Shown piece after piece: positions 7,337 through 15,843 of a stretch of DNA of 64,000 nt. The translations under genes were made by a program, and so were the position numbers. Position 1 is the stretch's first letter, and the number at the start of each line of letters is the position of its first letter. This DNA is from Kitasatospora sp. MAA4 (GTDB taxonomy: Bacteria > Actinomycetota > Actinomycetes > Streptomycetales > Streptomycetaceae). The stretch lies in contig NZ_JARZAI010000034.1 of NCBI RefSeq assembly GCF_029893355.1, positions 1 through 64,000 of the forward strand. Reading direction: 5' to 3'. The notes beneath the pieces were generated by a model. It was not told the origin of the DNA. It made no database searches and was given only the letters and a program-made list of their open reading frames with translations.

Positions 7337-7969
7337 ATGCCGCCCGCCCGTGGAGACCATGACGCCCGCCGCCGCGATGTTTCCGAAGCCGTCTGGCGGG
7401 TGCTCGTCACGCGCGGCTTCGGCGGGCTGACGCTGCGCGCGGTGGCGGCCGAGATGGACGCCTCGACCGGGCTGCTCACGCACTACTTCCCGAACAAGCG
7501 CGCCCTGCTCCGCACCGCGCTGGAGATCCTGGCGCAGCGCTCCGAGGACCGCCCGCGCCGCACCGCGCCGGCCGAGGGGCTCGCCGCACTGCGGACGGCG
7601 CTGCTGGACGTCCTGCCGCTCACCCCCGAGAGCGCGGCCGCCAACCGGATCTGGGTCAGTTCCTGGGACGTCGCGCTCGCCGACCCCGAGCTCGCGGCCG
7701 AACACGCCGAGCGCTACCGCCGCTCGCGCGAGCGGCTGTCCGGTCACGTCGCCGCCGCGCAGCGCCGCGGCGAGCTGCCGGCCACCGCCGCGACCGCGGA
7801 TCTGGCCGCCGCCGCCCAGGGGTTCGCACTCGGCCTGGTGGTCCAGTCGCTCTTCGCCCCGGCCGAGTTCCCGGCGGAGCGTCAGATCGCCCTGCTGGAT
7901 GACTGGTTGACTACTTGGCGCAACGCAGCCCCTGGGCCGGCGGATCCCCCTGCAGCAGGTAGTGGTTGA
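7337..7969 (+). CDS. TetR-family transcriptional regulator
   Basis: The 210-residue protein has an N-terminal helix-turn-helix reading LVTRGFGGLTLRAVAAEMDASTGLLTHYFPNKRALL (about residues 22-58), typical of TetR regulators. An all-helical ligand-binding domain follows. No good Shine-Dalgarno precedes the ATG, so the message may be nearly leaderless. The gene diverges from the GNAT gene over a palindromic operator, so autoregulation and control of the acetyltransferase, and possibly the exporter behind it, are likely. Its 3' end overlaps the convergent peptidase gene tail-to-tail by 59 bases. The ligand is unknown. Confidence 0.85.
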   Translation: MPPARGDHDARRRDVSEAVWRVLVTRGFGGLTLRAVAAEMDASTGLLTHYFPNKRALLRTALEILAQRSEDRPRRTAPAEGLAALRTALLDVLPLTPESAAANRIWVSSWDVALADPELAAEHAERYRRSRERLSGHVAAAQRRGELPATAATADLAAAAQGFALGLVVQSLFAPAEFPAERQIALLDDWLTTWRNAAPGPADPPAAGSG

Positions 7970-9551
7970 CCGCGGAGTCCACGCAGTCGTTGTGCCGCCC
8001 GTAGGCGGTGTGCCCGTCGCCGTCGTAGGTCAGCAGCCGACCCGACTCCAACTGGCCTGCCAGCGCCTGCGCCCAGGCGTACGGGGTGGCCGGGTCGCGA
8101 GTGGTGCCGACCACCACGATCGGGGCCGCACCGGCGGCGCGGACGGTGTGCGCGGCGCCGGTCGGCCTGACCGGCCAGTAGGTGCAGGACAGCGCCATCC
8201 AGGCCATGTCCCGCCCGAAGTGCGGCGAGGCCTTCTCGAAGTCGGGAACCGCACGCGCGACGTCGTCCGGACCGGTGAACGGGGCAGGCGAGTCAAGGCA
8301 GTTGACGGCCATGTTGGCGAACATCAGGTTGGGGTACGAGCCGTCGCTCGCGCGCTCGTAGTAGTCGTCGGAGAGCTTGAGCAGCGGGCCGCCGTCGCCG
8401 GCCTGCGCCGCCTTCAGCCCGGCCCGCAGCTGCGGCCAGAGGAACTCCGCGTACATCGCCTCGATGACGCCGGTCACCCCCTGCGCCTCGGTCAACTTCC
8501 GTCCCCCGTCGGCGTTGAGCGGGGTGGCGTCGAGCTTGCCGAAGAGGGCGTCGAGCTGCTGGCCGGCCTGCTGCACGGTCGGCCCGATCGGGCAGTCGTC
8601 GCGCTTGACGCAGTCCTGGGCGAACGCGCTCCAGGCCGTCTCGAAGCCGCCCGCCTGGGTGCGGTTGCCGGTCAGCGCGTCCAGCGAGGGATCGACCGCG
8701 CCGTCCAGCACCATCCGGCCGACCCGGGACGGGAAGAGCCCGGCGTAGGTCGCGCCCAGCAGCGTCCCGTACGACTTGCCGACGTAGCCGAGCTTCGGGT
8801 CTCCGAGCAGCGCGCGCAGCACGTCCATGTCGCGGGCCGCCTCGACGGTGCTGACGTGGCCCAGCAGCGAGCCGGAGTGCTGCTCGCAGGCGGCGGCGAA
8901 CTCCTTGTCGGCAGCAACCAGTTGATCGACCTCGGCCGGAGTGTCCGGGGTGGTGTCGACCGCAGTGTAGGCATCCATCCGGTCACCGCTCAGGCAGCTG
9001 ACCGGACTGCTCCGGCCCACCCCGCGCGGGTCGAGGCCGACCAGGTCGTACGACGCGCGGACCGCCGGGTTGTAGCTCGCCGCGACCGACTCGACGTACT
9101 CGATCGCCGAGCCGCCCGGACCGCCCGGGTTGAGCAGCAGCGAGCCCAGGTGCTGGGCGGCGCCGTCCCCCGAGGCCTTCTGGCGGACCGCGCTGAGGCT
9201 CAGGTCGCCGCCACCGGGGTGGTCGTAGTCGAGCGGCACCTTGAAGGTGGTGCACTCGAACTTCTGGTCGCACGGCTGCCAGCTCAACTGCTGGGCGTAG
9301 TAGGAGGCGAGGGCCTCCGGGATCGCCGCGGGCAGTGGCTGCAACGGCGTGGCGGCGCCCGCACCGGCGGCGGCGGAGCCGGTCGCGGCGGGCGTGCCGT
9401 CGGCGGAGATCGGGCCGCCGTTGTCCCGGGCGGACGGCTTGGCGGCGCCGGAATGGCCGGCCGTGCAGCCTGCGAGCGCCAGGCCCGTCGCGACCAGGGC
9501 TGACGCCATCCGCAGCGCAGCGGTGGTTCGGTGCCGCCGGGCAGGGCGCAT
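7911..9551 (-). CDS. secreted tripeptidyl aminopeptidase-like alpha/beta hydrolase (Tap/Slp type)
   Basis: The 546-residue protein has an N-terminal lipoprotein signal (LVATGLALAGC), so the mature enzyme is probably anchored outside the membrane. It has an alpha/beta-hydrolase core: oxyanion region LLLNPGGPGGSA, nucleophile elbow GKSYGTLLG with catalytic Ser, then a C-terminal TAP-like domain supplying the acid in TRDPATPYAWA and His in DGDGHTAYGR. This is the layout of Streptomyces Tap, SlpD and SlpE, which remove tripeptides from protein N-termini. The ATG follows GGGGGAG at good spacing. Six further Cys residues suggest disulfides. Confidence 0.85.
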   Translation of the reverse strand: MRPARRHRTTAALRMASALVATGLALAGCTAGHSGAAKPSARDNGGPISADGTPAATGSAAAGAGAATPLQPLPAAIPEALASYYAQQLSWQPCDQKFECTTFKVPLDYDHPGGGDLSLSAVRQKASGDGAAQHLGSLLLNPGGPGGSAIEYVESVAASYNPAVRASYDLVGLDPRGVGRSSPVSCLSGDRMDAYTAVDTTPDTPAEVDQLVAADKEFAAACEQHSGSLLGHVSTVEAARDMDVLRALLGDPKLGYVGKSYGTLLGATYAGLFPSRVGRMVLDGAVDPSLDALTGNRTQAGGFETAWSAFAQDCVKRDDCPIGPTVQQAGQQLDALFGKLDATPLNADGGRKLTEAQGVTGVIEAMYAEFLWPQLRAGLKAAQAGDGGPLLKLSDDYYERASDGSYPNLMFANMAVNCLDSPAPFTGPDDVARAVPDFEKASPHFGRDMAWMALSCTYWPVRPTGAAHTVRAAGAAPIVVVGTTRDPATPYAWAQALAGQLESGRLLTYDGDGHTAYGRHNDCVDSAVNHYLLQGDPPAQGLRCAK

Positions 9552-9661
9552 GCGGGCTCCCCCTCAGGATCTCGGGATCTCGGGACACTCGGGTGCGGTC
9601 CGTCCTCGACCGGCGGTCCGAGCGTAGCGGGAAGGGCGGCACCCGCCGGACGCCGCCCGGA

Positions 9662-10834
9662 TCAGTCACCCGGGTGGGCGAGCGTCTCTGCCAGGTACTG
9701 CGCCGCGATCCGGACCAGCCGCAGGCGCTCCCGGTCCGCCGCGTAGTCCTCGACGATGTCGGAGGTGCTGACGAGGGCGCGGGCCGCCTGCCCCTTCCCG
9801 GCGTGCAGCGCGTTCTTCACCTGCCGCGCCGAGCCGAGACCGTCGGCGTCGCCCTTGGCGGCGGCCAGCAGCAGCTGCGGAGCGGCGCCGGCGGGCGCGT
9901 CGGCCCCGGCCTGCGCCAGCGCCCCGGCGTCGTACCGGCCCGACACGGCGGCCGCCGCACCGTACAGGTCCCCGCGGGTCAGCCCGGCCGCGGCGGCGCA
10001 CGGCGCGCCGCCGTCCACCCCGAGGGCGGCCCAGCCCTGCGGCCCGGGCGGCAGGGTACGGAACGCGGCGGCGACGGCGGTGCGCAGCGCGGCGTCGTCG
10101 GCGAGCGCCTGCGGGGCGGCGGCCACCAGGTCGCAGGGGCGGCCGGTCCCCTTGGGCCCCTCGGGCGCGACCACCACGAACGGCCGGGCCTTACCCAGCT
10201 TGATCGCCGAGGCGATGCCGTCGAAGACGTCCGGGATCTCGCTGTCCGCGGTCCGGCCGGGAGTGCCGGCCTGCAGCACGATCACCGGGAACCGCACCGA
10301 CGGGTCGTCACCGTAGTGCGCCGGGAGCCAGACCCGGACGTTGCGCGACTTGCCGCCGGACGTGGGGACGGCCGCCTGCAGCAGCTCGCCCTCGGCGGGG
10401 TGGGAGACCGTCTCGAACCGCACCGGCACCGCCGCCGCCGACCCGGACGCGGAGGCCGACGGGCGGGCGGACGGCTTGGCGGAGCCGGAGGCGACCGCCG
10501 CGACGGCGTTGGCGGCACCGGCCGCAGGGGTCGGCGGAGCCTCGGGACGCTGGGCGGTCCCGTCCTGCAAGGACTGCGCCCCACCGGCACCCGCGGCCCC
10601 CGCACCACCCAGCACACCGCGCGAGCCCAGCACCGCGGCCACCGCGAGCGCGGTCGCGCACATCCCGCAGAGCACCGCCCCACCGGCTCGCAGCATGGCC
10701 GGGCGCAGGTCGGCGGTGATTTCGTACGTCACGGCGGAGCGCTGGTCCCGCCAGCGGTTGAGCGCGCCGCGGGCCAGCCAGTAGCCGAGCAGGAGGATCG
10801 GGAGAAGCAGCAGGAGGAGGGTTGAGCGGGGCAT
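9662..10834 (-). CDS. membrane-anchored esterase-like alpha/beta-hydrolase-fold protein
   Basis: The 390-residue protein has two N-terminal hydrophobic segments (STLLLLLLPILLLGYWLA and a second near residues 48-72). A Pro/Ala/Ser-rich linker with GSAKPSARPSASASGS follows. The C-terminal domain of about 220 residues has the look of the esterase D / antigen 85-like family: VRVWLPAHYGDDPSVRFPVIVLQAG and later GPQGWAALGVDGGAPCAAAAGL. The usual G-x-S-x-G elbow is not present; GVDGGAPCAAA stands at the expected place with D-G instead of a clear Ser, so it may be non-catalytic or diverged. Streptomyces genomes carry such a gene near holB. Confidence 0.65.
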   Translation of the reverse strand: MPRSTLLLLLLPILLLGYWLARGALNRWRDQRSAVTYEITADLRPAMLRAGGAVLCGMCATALAVAAVLGSRGVLGGAGAAGAGGAQSLQDGTAQRPEAPPTPAAGAANAVAAVASGSAKPSARPSASASGSAAAVPVRFETVSHPAEGELLQAAVPTSGGKSRNVRVWLPAHYGDDPSVRFPVIVLQAGTPGRTADSEIPDVFDGIASAIKLGKARPFVVVAPEGPKGTGRPCDLVAAAPQALADDAALRTAVAAAFRTLPPGPQGWAALGVDGGAPCAAAAGLTRGDLYGAAAAVSGRYDAGALAQAGADAPAGAAPQLLLAAAKGDADGLGSARQVKNALHAGKGQAARALVSTSDIVEDYAADRERLRLVRIAAQYLAETLAHPGD

Positions 10835-11010
10835 GGGGCACCACCTCGGGAGGGCCAGTACACCGGGCTACGAGGGGCCGGATCGGCCCAGCCACAGCGT
10901 GCAAGACGACACCGGGGATCCATGCGACCGTTGTGGGCGATTGCCCACGTTCACTCGAACGAGCGAGCGCAGCGGGATCAACCCACGCAACCCCCCGCAG
11001 GAACCGCCCG

Positions 11011-12237
11011 TCAGCCGGCCCGCAGCGCCAGCGTCATCGCCTCGACCGCGAGCAGCGGGTCGACGTTGCGGTCCAGCGCGCGGCGGCAGGCCAGCACGGC
11101 CTCGATCCGCCGCAGGGTGCCCTCGGGCGGTCCGGCCGCGGCGATCCGGCCCAGTGCGACACGCTGGTCCTCGTTCGCCAGCGTCCCGGAGGCGCCCAGC
11201 TGGAGCGCCAGCACGTCCCGGTAGAAGCCCAGTAGGTCGAGCAGCGCGACGCCCAGCGACTCCCGGCGGGTCCGGGTGGCGCGGCTCTTCTGCCGCTTCT
11301 CCAGCTCCTTGACCGCGCCGGCCATCCCGCGCGGGGCCTTGCCGCCCAGCCCCTCGGCAGCGCCGTAGGCGGCCTTGAGGTCGCCGGTCTCCTTGGCGTC
11401 GCGGGTCTCGGCCAGCGCCTCGGCGTCGGTCTTGGCGGTGTCCACCAGCTGCTGCGCGGCGGCCAGGCAACCGCCCACGTCGCCGACCACCAAGGGGATC
11501 CGCAGCACCTCCAGGCGCCGGGAGCGGGCCTGCTCGTCCACCGCGAGGCGGCGCGAGCGCTCGACGTCGCCCTGCCCGGCCAGCGCCGCGATCCGCGCCA
11601 CGCCCGGCTCGACACCGTCCCGGCGCACCAGCATGTCGGCGACCGCGTCGGCGGACGGCGTGCGCAGCACCAGGTGGCGGCAGCGCGAGCGGATGGTCGG
11701 CAGGGTGTCCTGGACCGACGGCGCGCAGAGCAGCCAGACGGTCCGCGGCGACGGCTCCTCGACGCCCTTGAGCAGCGCGTTGGCGGCCGACTCGGTGAGC
11801 CGGTGGGCGGCGTCGATCAGGATCACCGACCAGCGGCCGCCGGTCGGATAGCTGCTGGCGCGCAGCACCAGGCTGCGCATGTCGCCGACGCCGATCGACA
11901 GGCCGTCGCTGCGGACGAACTTCACGTCGGCATGGCTCTCCGCCATCACCGTGTGGCAACCGTCGCAGAACCCGCAGCCGGGCGTGCCGCCGAGGTCGAG
12001 GTCAGGGCTGGTGCACTGCAGGGCGGCGGCGAAGGCGCGGGCGGCGGTGACCTGGCCGGCCCCCGGCGGGCCGGTGAGCAGCCAGGCGTGCGTCATCAGC
12101 GAGGCGTTGCCGCCCGCCTCGGCGACGGCCGAGGCACCGCCGCGCCCGGCGAGCACCGTCGCGCGAGCCGCGCGGGCGGCGGCGGTCAGCTGCTCGACCA
12201 CCCGCTCCTGGCCCACCAGGTCGTCCCAGACGGCCAC
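11011..12237 (-). CDS. holB: DNA polymerase III subunit delta'
   Basis: This 408-residue clamp-loader subunit helps the DnaX/delta complex place the beta clamp on DNA. It has an AAA+ fold starting WDDLVGQERVVEQL. The P-loop GPPGAGQVTAA carries Gln instead of the essential Lys, as usual for a delta' that binds no ATP. The zinc module has Cys residues in TPGCGFCDGCH, and the SRC motif appears in TIRSRCRHL. A GTG four codons upstream is possible, but the chosen GTG has GGGAG six bases before it and gives the usual MAVWDDLVGQ start. It lies just downstream of tmk, the common order in bacteria, and is probably co-transcribed with it. Confidence 0.92.
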   Translation of the reverse strand: MAVWDDLVGQERVVEQLTAAARAARATVLAGRGGASAVAEAGGNASLMTHAWLLTGPPGAGQVTAARAFAAALQCTSPDLDLGGTPGCGFCDGCHTVMAESHADVKFVRSDGLSIGVGDMRSLVLRASSYPTGGRWSVILIDAAHRLTESAANALLKGVEEPSPRTVWLLCAPSVQDTLPTIRSRCRHLVLRTPSADAVADMLVRRDGVEPGVARIAALAGQGDVERSRRLAVDEQARSRRLEVLRIPLVVGDVGGCLAAAQQLVDTAKTDAEALAETRDAKETGDLKAAYGAAEGLGGKAPRGMAGAVKELEKRQKSRATRTRRESLGVALLDLLGFYRDVLALQLGASGTLANEDQRVALGRIAAAGPPEGTLRRIEAVLACRRALDRNVDPLLAVEAMTLALRAG

Positions 12238-12323
12238 TGCTGCTCCCACCGTGTCACCCGCTGCTCAAGCTCCGAGCATACGGGCCCGCTCCGACAGCCA
12301 CGGACCGGCGACCGCCCACGCCG

Positions 12324-15300
12324 CTACTTGCGGCGCTTGCGCCCCTTGCCGTCCGTCCCGTCCTCGGGGTGCTCGCCCTCGGGCTCGGCCTGCTGCCAGC
12401 GGGCCCAGTCCTCGCGCGAGCCGAGCAGCGTGTCGGTCAGGCTGGGCAGGTCGTCCATCGGCGTCTCCTCGGCCCAGGCCGGCCGGGCCGGGCGCTCCGG
12501 CTCCTCCGTCGAGGCGTCCGCGGCATCCGAGACGTCCGCGGCCTCTGACGTGTCCGACGCTTCGGTCGGCGCGGCCCAGGACGGCCGGGCCGGCCGCAGC
12601 GGCGGCGCCGCGTCCTCGGCCGGTACCGGCGGGAACTCCCTGGTCTGCTCCACCGGCCGCTCAGCCGCCGGCTCGGGGCGCCAGAGCCCCGGCGGCACCC
12701 GCTCCTCGACCGGCAGCACCGGCGGGACCGTACCGCCCGGGGCGGCCTTGCCGCCGTCGACGGACCCGATCCGCGGCAGCACCGCGGTCGCGTCGGCCGC
12801 CGGGACGGTCGGCAGTACGGCGGTCTCGTCGGCCGCCGCGGCCGGGGCCCGCTTGCCGCGCGCGACGGCGTCCGCAGCGGCGACCGCGGCCCGCCGGTCC
12901 CGCTCCGAGATCTCCTGCGTCAGATCGTCCGGCCCCACCTGCGGCAGCTCCGCCGTGACGGTAGCCGACGCGGCAGCGGCGGCAGCAGCAGCCGCCTCCG
13001 CCAGGCGCGTCTCCTCCGCCCGCTGCAAGGCCTCCTCGGCGCGCCGGCGCTGCTCCTCGCGCTGCACGTCCCGGCGGCGCTGAAGCTCGGCCTGCTGCGC
13101 GGCCTCCGCCGCGATCCGCTCCTGCTCGGCGGCCTCGGCCTTCAGCCGGACCTGCTCGGCAGCCTGCCGCTCGGCCTCCTGGGCCGCCCGCAGCTTCGCC
13201 GCCTCCTCGGCCTTGAGCCGGACCTCCTCGGCCGCCTGGCGAGCGGCCTCGGCGGCCACCCGCTCGGCCTCCTCCTTCGCCAGCCGGTCCTTCTCGGCCT
13301 GCTCGGCGCGCAGCTCCTCCAGCAGTTCGAGCCGCTTGCGCTCGGCCGCCTCGGCCTCGGCCAGCACCCGCGCCTCCTCGGCCGCCCGCCGGTCGGCCTC
13401 CTCCTTGGCGCGGCGCTCCTGCTCGATCCGCGCGGTCTTCTCCTGCTCGGAGAGCGGCAGCTCGCGGTCGAGCCGGTGGCGGACCGCGGTGGTCACGAAC
13501 GCGGGCGCCTGGCTGCCGTCGACGACCAGGTAGCGGACCGGATCGGCCGCCGCCAGCGCGAGGAACCCGGCCCGGACCCGGGCGTGGAACTCGGTCGGCT
13601 CGGACTCCAGCCGGTCCAGCGCCTCGGTGAACCGCTCCCGCGCCTTCGTCGGGTCGACGTCCAGCACCACGGTCAGGTCCGGCACCAGGCCGCCGGTGGC
13701 CCAGCGCGAGATCCGGGCCACCTCGGTGGCGGCCAGGTCGCGCCCGGCGCCCTGGTAGGCGATCGAGGAGTCCATGTAGCGGTCCGTGATCACCACGGCG
13801 CCGCGCGCGAGCGCCGGGCGGATCACGTTCTCCACGTGCTCGGCCCGGTCGGCCGCGTAGATCAGCGCCTCGGCGCGGTGCGACAGGCCGGTGTTGCCGA
13901 CGTCCAGCACCAGGCCGCGCAGCCGCTGCCCGACCGGGCTGCCGCCGGGCTCGCGGGTCAGCACCACCTCGTGGCCCTTGCTGCGGATCCACTCGGCCAG
14001 CGCCTGCGCCTGGGTGGACTTGCCGGCGCCGTCGCCGCCCTCCAGGGCGATGAAGAAGCCGCTGCCGGTGGTCCGGTGCGGGGCGTCCGAACGCCCGGCG
14101 CCCAGCGCCTCCAGCAGCTCGCGGCCGAACGGCACCGTCCCGCGCTGGTCGTCCGTCTTCAGCAGTACGACCGCGGCCAGCACCAGCGTCAGCACCCCGG
14201 CGGTGGCCACCGCCAGTGCGGCGCCGGCGTGCACGAAGGTGAAGTCACCGGGGGCGCGGGTGCCGTAGTCGACCTGCCCGTAGGCGGCGGCGATCAGCGG
14301 CACGGCGATCAGCGCGGCCGCCACCACTGCCCGCAGCACGGCGTACAGGTGGTCGGTGACCCGCGCCAGCCTGGCCTCCTCGACCTCCTGCTCCAGCAGC
14401 GCCCGGCCGACCCCGATCACTATCCCCGCGGCCGTCCCGGCCAGCGTGGTGAGCAGCAGGATCAGCACGTAGTCGAAGACCAGCCCGGCCAGGATCAGCG
14501 TGGTGCCCATGGCGAGCAGCGAGACCGCCAGCAGCCGGCGGCGGGACAGCGCGGGCAGCGTGACCTTGGTCAGCCGCAGGCCGAGCCAGGGCGCGCCGGT
14601 CGCGGCGAGCACCAGCAGGCCGTAGCCGATCGGCCCGGCGCCGTGCTCGGCGGCGGTCAGCAGCGCGAGCGCGGCGGTACCGGCCATCGCGGCGTAGGCG
14701 GCGGCGACCGAGAAGGTGAAGTACGGCGCCGAGCCGGTGCGGCCCTTGCTGAGCGCCGGGCCCGGCGTGGCGTCGGTCGGCGCGCGCAGGCCCTGCAGCG
14801 GCGAGCGCGGACCGCTCGTCACCTTGCCGCGCGGCAGTTCCTGGAGGTAGAGGAGCACCCCGGACGCGGCCAGCAGGCCGGCCGCGCCGAGCGCGGCCAT
14901 CGTCACCTGATGGTCCCTCAACCACTGCGAGCCGAGCGCGGCGAAGAGGTTGTTGAGCAGCGTGAAGGCGATCAGGCCGACCGCGGCGAGCGGGACAGTG
15001 GCCCAGCCGGTGCGCAGGTCGAGGGTGCGGACGGTCTCCAGGTTGGCGGCCGACGGCCGCTGCTCCGCCTGCGGCGCGTACGGGTCGGAGGGCGGCAGCA
15101 GGCTCGGCGTGGTGGCGTCCTTGGCCACCGCCCAGACCCGCTCGGCCGCGCCGGCCGTGAAGACCGTCGCCAGCAGCGTCCAGGTGGCCGCCGAACCGCT
15201 CACCCAGTCGAACCACCAGGGCGAGATGCCGACCAGCACGGCGCGCAGGCCGTCGGCGCCGATCAGCGTCCAGCGGCGGTCCAGCCTGTTGCTGAGCAGC

Positions 15301-15641
15301 GCGTACAGCGGTCCGAGCAGGGCCGCGCCGAAGAGCAGCGTCGCGGCCAGCCGGACGGCGAAGACCAGGGCCACCGCGAGGGCGACCCCCCGGTAGCCGC
15401 CGCCGAACTGCCCGGCCGCGGCCGCGGAGAACACCGTGAGCAGCAGCAGGACCAGGAATGCCAGCCGGTCGGCGGTACCCCCGATCAGCTGGGTGACCCA
15501 CAGTCGGCGATAGGGGCGCAGCCGCAGCATCGCCCGTGCCCGCTCGCCGGGAGTACCGGCCGGCGCGACCTCGGGGAGGTCGGGTGCCCCGGCTCGTGCC
15601 GCGGCCGCTGCAGTGGGGGTGGGCTGCTCCTCGCTCGTCAT
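12324..15641 (-). CDS. tmk: dTMP kinase fused to N-terminal MFS-like membrane domain
   Basis: The 1105-residue fusion has three parts. Residues about 40-490 form a polytopic MFS-like domain with ten or more hydrophobic segments. Residues about 525-735 are thymidylate kinase: P-loop GGDGAGKST at 535-543, TREPGG, and the DRY motif in VITDRYMDSSIAYQG. The kinase phosphorylates dTMP to dTDP for DNA synthesis. Residues about 745-900 are a long charged Glu/Arg/Ala coiled coil, followed by a disordered Pro-rich tail ending KGRKRRK. Kinase and membrane domain are fused in Streptomyces relatives too. The ATG at MTSEEQP was chosen; the longer frame upstream lacks coding character. holB follows 86 bases downstream. 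Confidence 0.9.
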   Translation of the reverse strand: MTSEEQPTPTAAAAARAGAPDLPEVAPAGTPGERARAMLRLRPYRRLWVTQLIGGTADRLAFLVLLLLTVFSAAAAGQFGGGYRGVALAVALVFAVRLAATLLFGAALLGPLYALLSNRLDRRWTLIGADGLRAVLVGISPWWFDWVSGSAATWTLLATVFTAGAAERVWAVAKDATTPSLLPPSDPYAPQAEQRPSAANLETVRTLDLRTGWATVPLAAVGLIAFTLLNNLFAALGSQWLRDHQVTMAALGAAGLLAASGVLLYLQELPRGKVTSGPRSPLQGLRAPTDATPGPALSKGRTGSAPYFTFSVAAAYAAMAGTAALALLTAAEHGAGPIGYGLLVLAATGAPWLGLRLTKVTLPALSRRRLLAVSLLAMGTTLILAGLVFDYVLILLLTTLAGTAAGIVIGVGRALLEQEVEEARLARVTDHLYAVLRAVVAAALIAVPLIAAAYGQVDYGTRAPGDFTFVHAGAALAVATAGVLTLVLAAVVLLKTDDQRGTVPFGRELLEALGAGRSDAPHRTTGSGFFIALEGGDGAGKSTQAQALAEWIRSKGHEVVLTREPGGSPVGQRLRGLVLDVGNTGLSHRAEALIYAADRAEHVENVIRPALARGAVVITDRYMDSSIAYQGAGRDLAATEVARISRWATGGLVPDLTVVLDVDPTKARERFTEALDRLESEPTEFHARVRAGFLALAAADPVRYLVVDGSQAPAFVTTAVRHRLDRELPLSEQEKTARIEQERRAKEEADRRAAEEARVLAEAEAAERKRLELLEELRAEQAEKDRLAKEEAERVAAEAARQAAEEVRLKAEEAAKLRAAQEAERQAAEQVRLKAEAAEQERIAAEAAQQAELQRRRDVQREEQRRRAEEALQRAEETRLAEAAAAAAAAASATVTAELPQVGPDDLTQEISERDRRAAVAAADAVARGKRAPAAAADETAVLPTVPAADATAVLPRIGSVDGGKAAPGGTVPPVLPVEERVPPGLWRPEPAAERPVEQTREFPPVPAEDAAPPLRPARPSWAAPTEASDTSEAADVSDAADASTEEPERPARPAWAEETPMDDLPSLTDTLLGSREDWARWQQAEPEGEHPEDGTDGKGRKRRK

Positions 15642-15801
15642 ACGGTCAGCGTAGCGGGCAGCGCTTGGCCAAAATGGGTTCACGGCTTTCCGGATCCCAC
15701 CTACAGCAGGGTTGTGACGGACCGGAGTGTGACGCACCCCGCAGCGGACTCCCGGGCGCGTCGCCGAACGCGGGCGCCGCGCCGGTCGCCGGACATGCCG
15801 C

Positions 15802-15830
15802 GGGCCCCGCACCACGAGGGTGCGGGGCCC
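15802..15830 (-). terminator. terminator downstream of topA
   Basis: A 12-bp perfect stem (15802-15813 with 15819-15830, GGGCCCCGCACC) closes a five-base loop, 14 bases after the topA stop. It lacks a U-tract, as many Streptomyces terminators do. It separates topA from tmk. Confidence 0.75.
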
Positions 15831-15843
15831 GGCGGTGGGCGCG

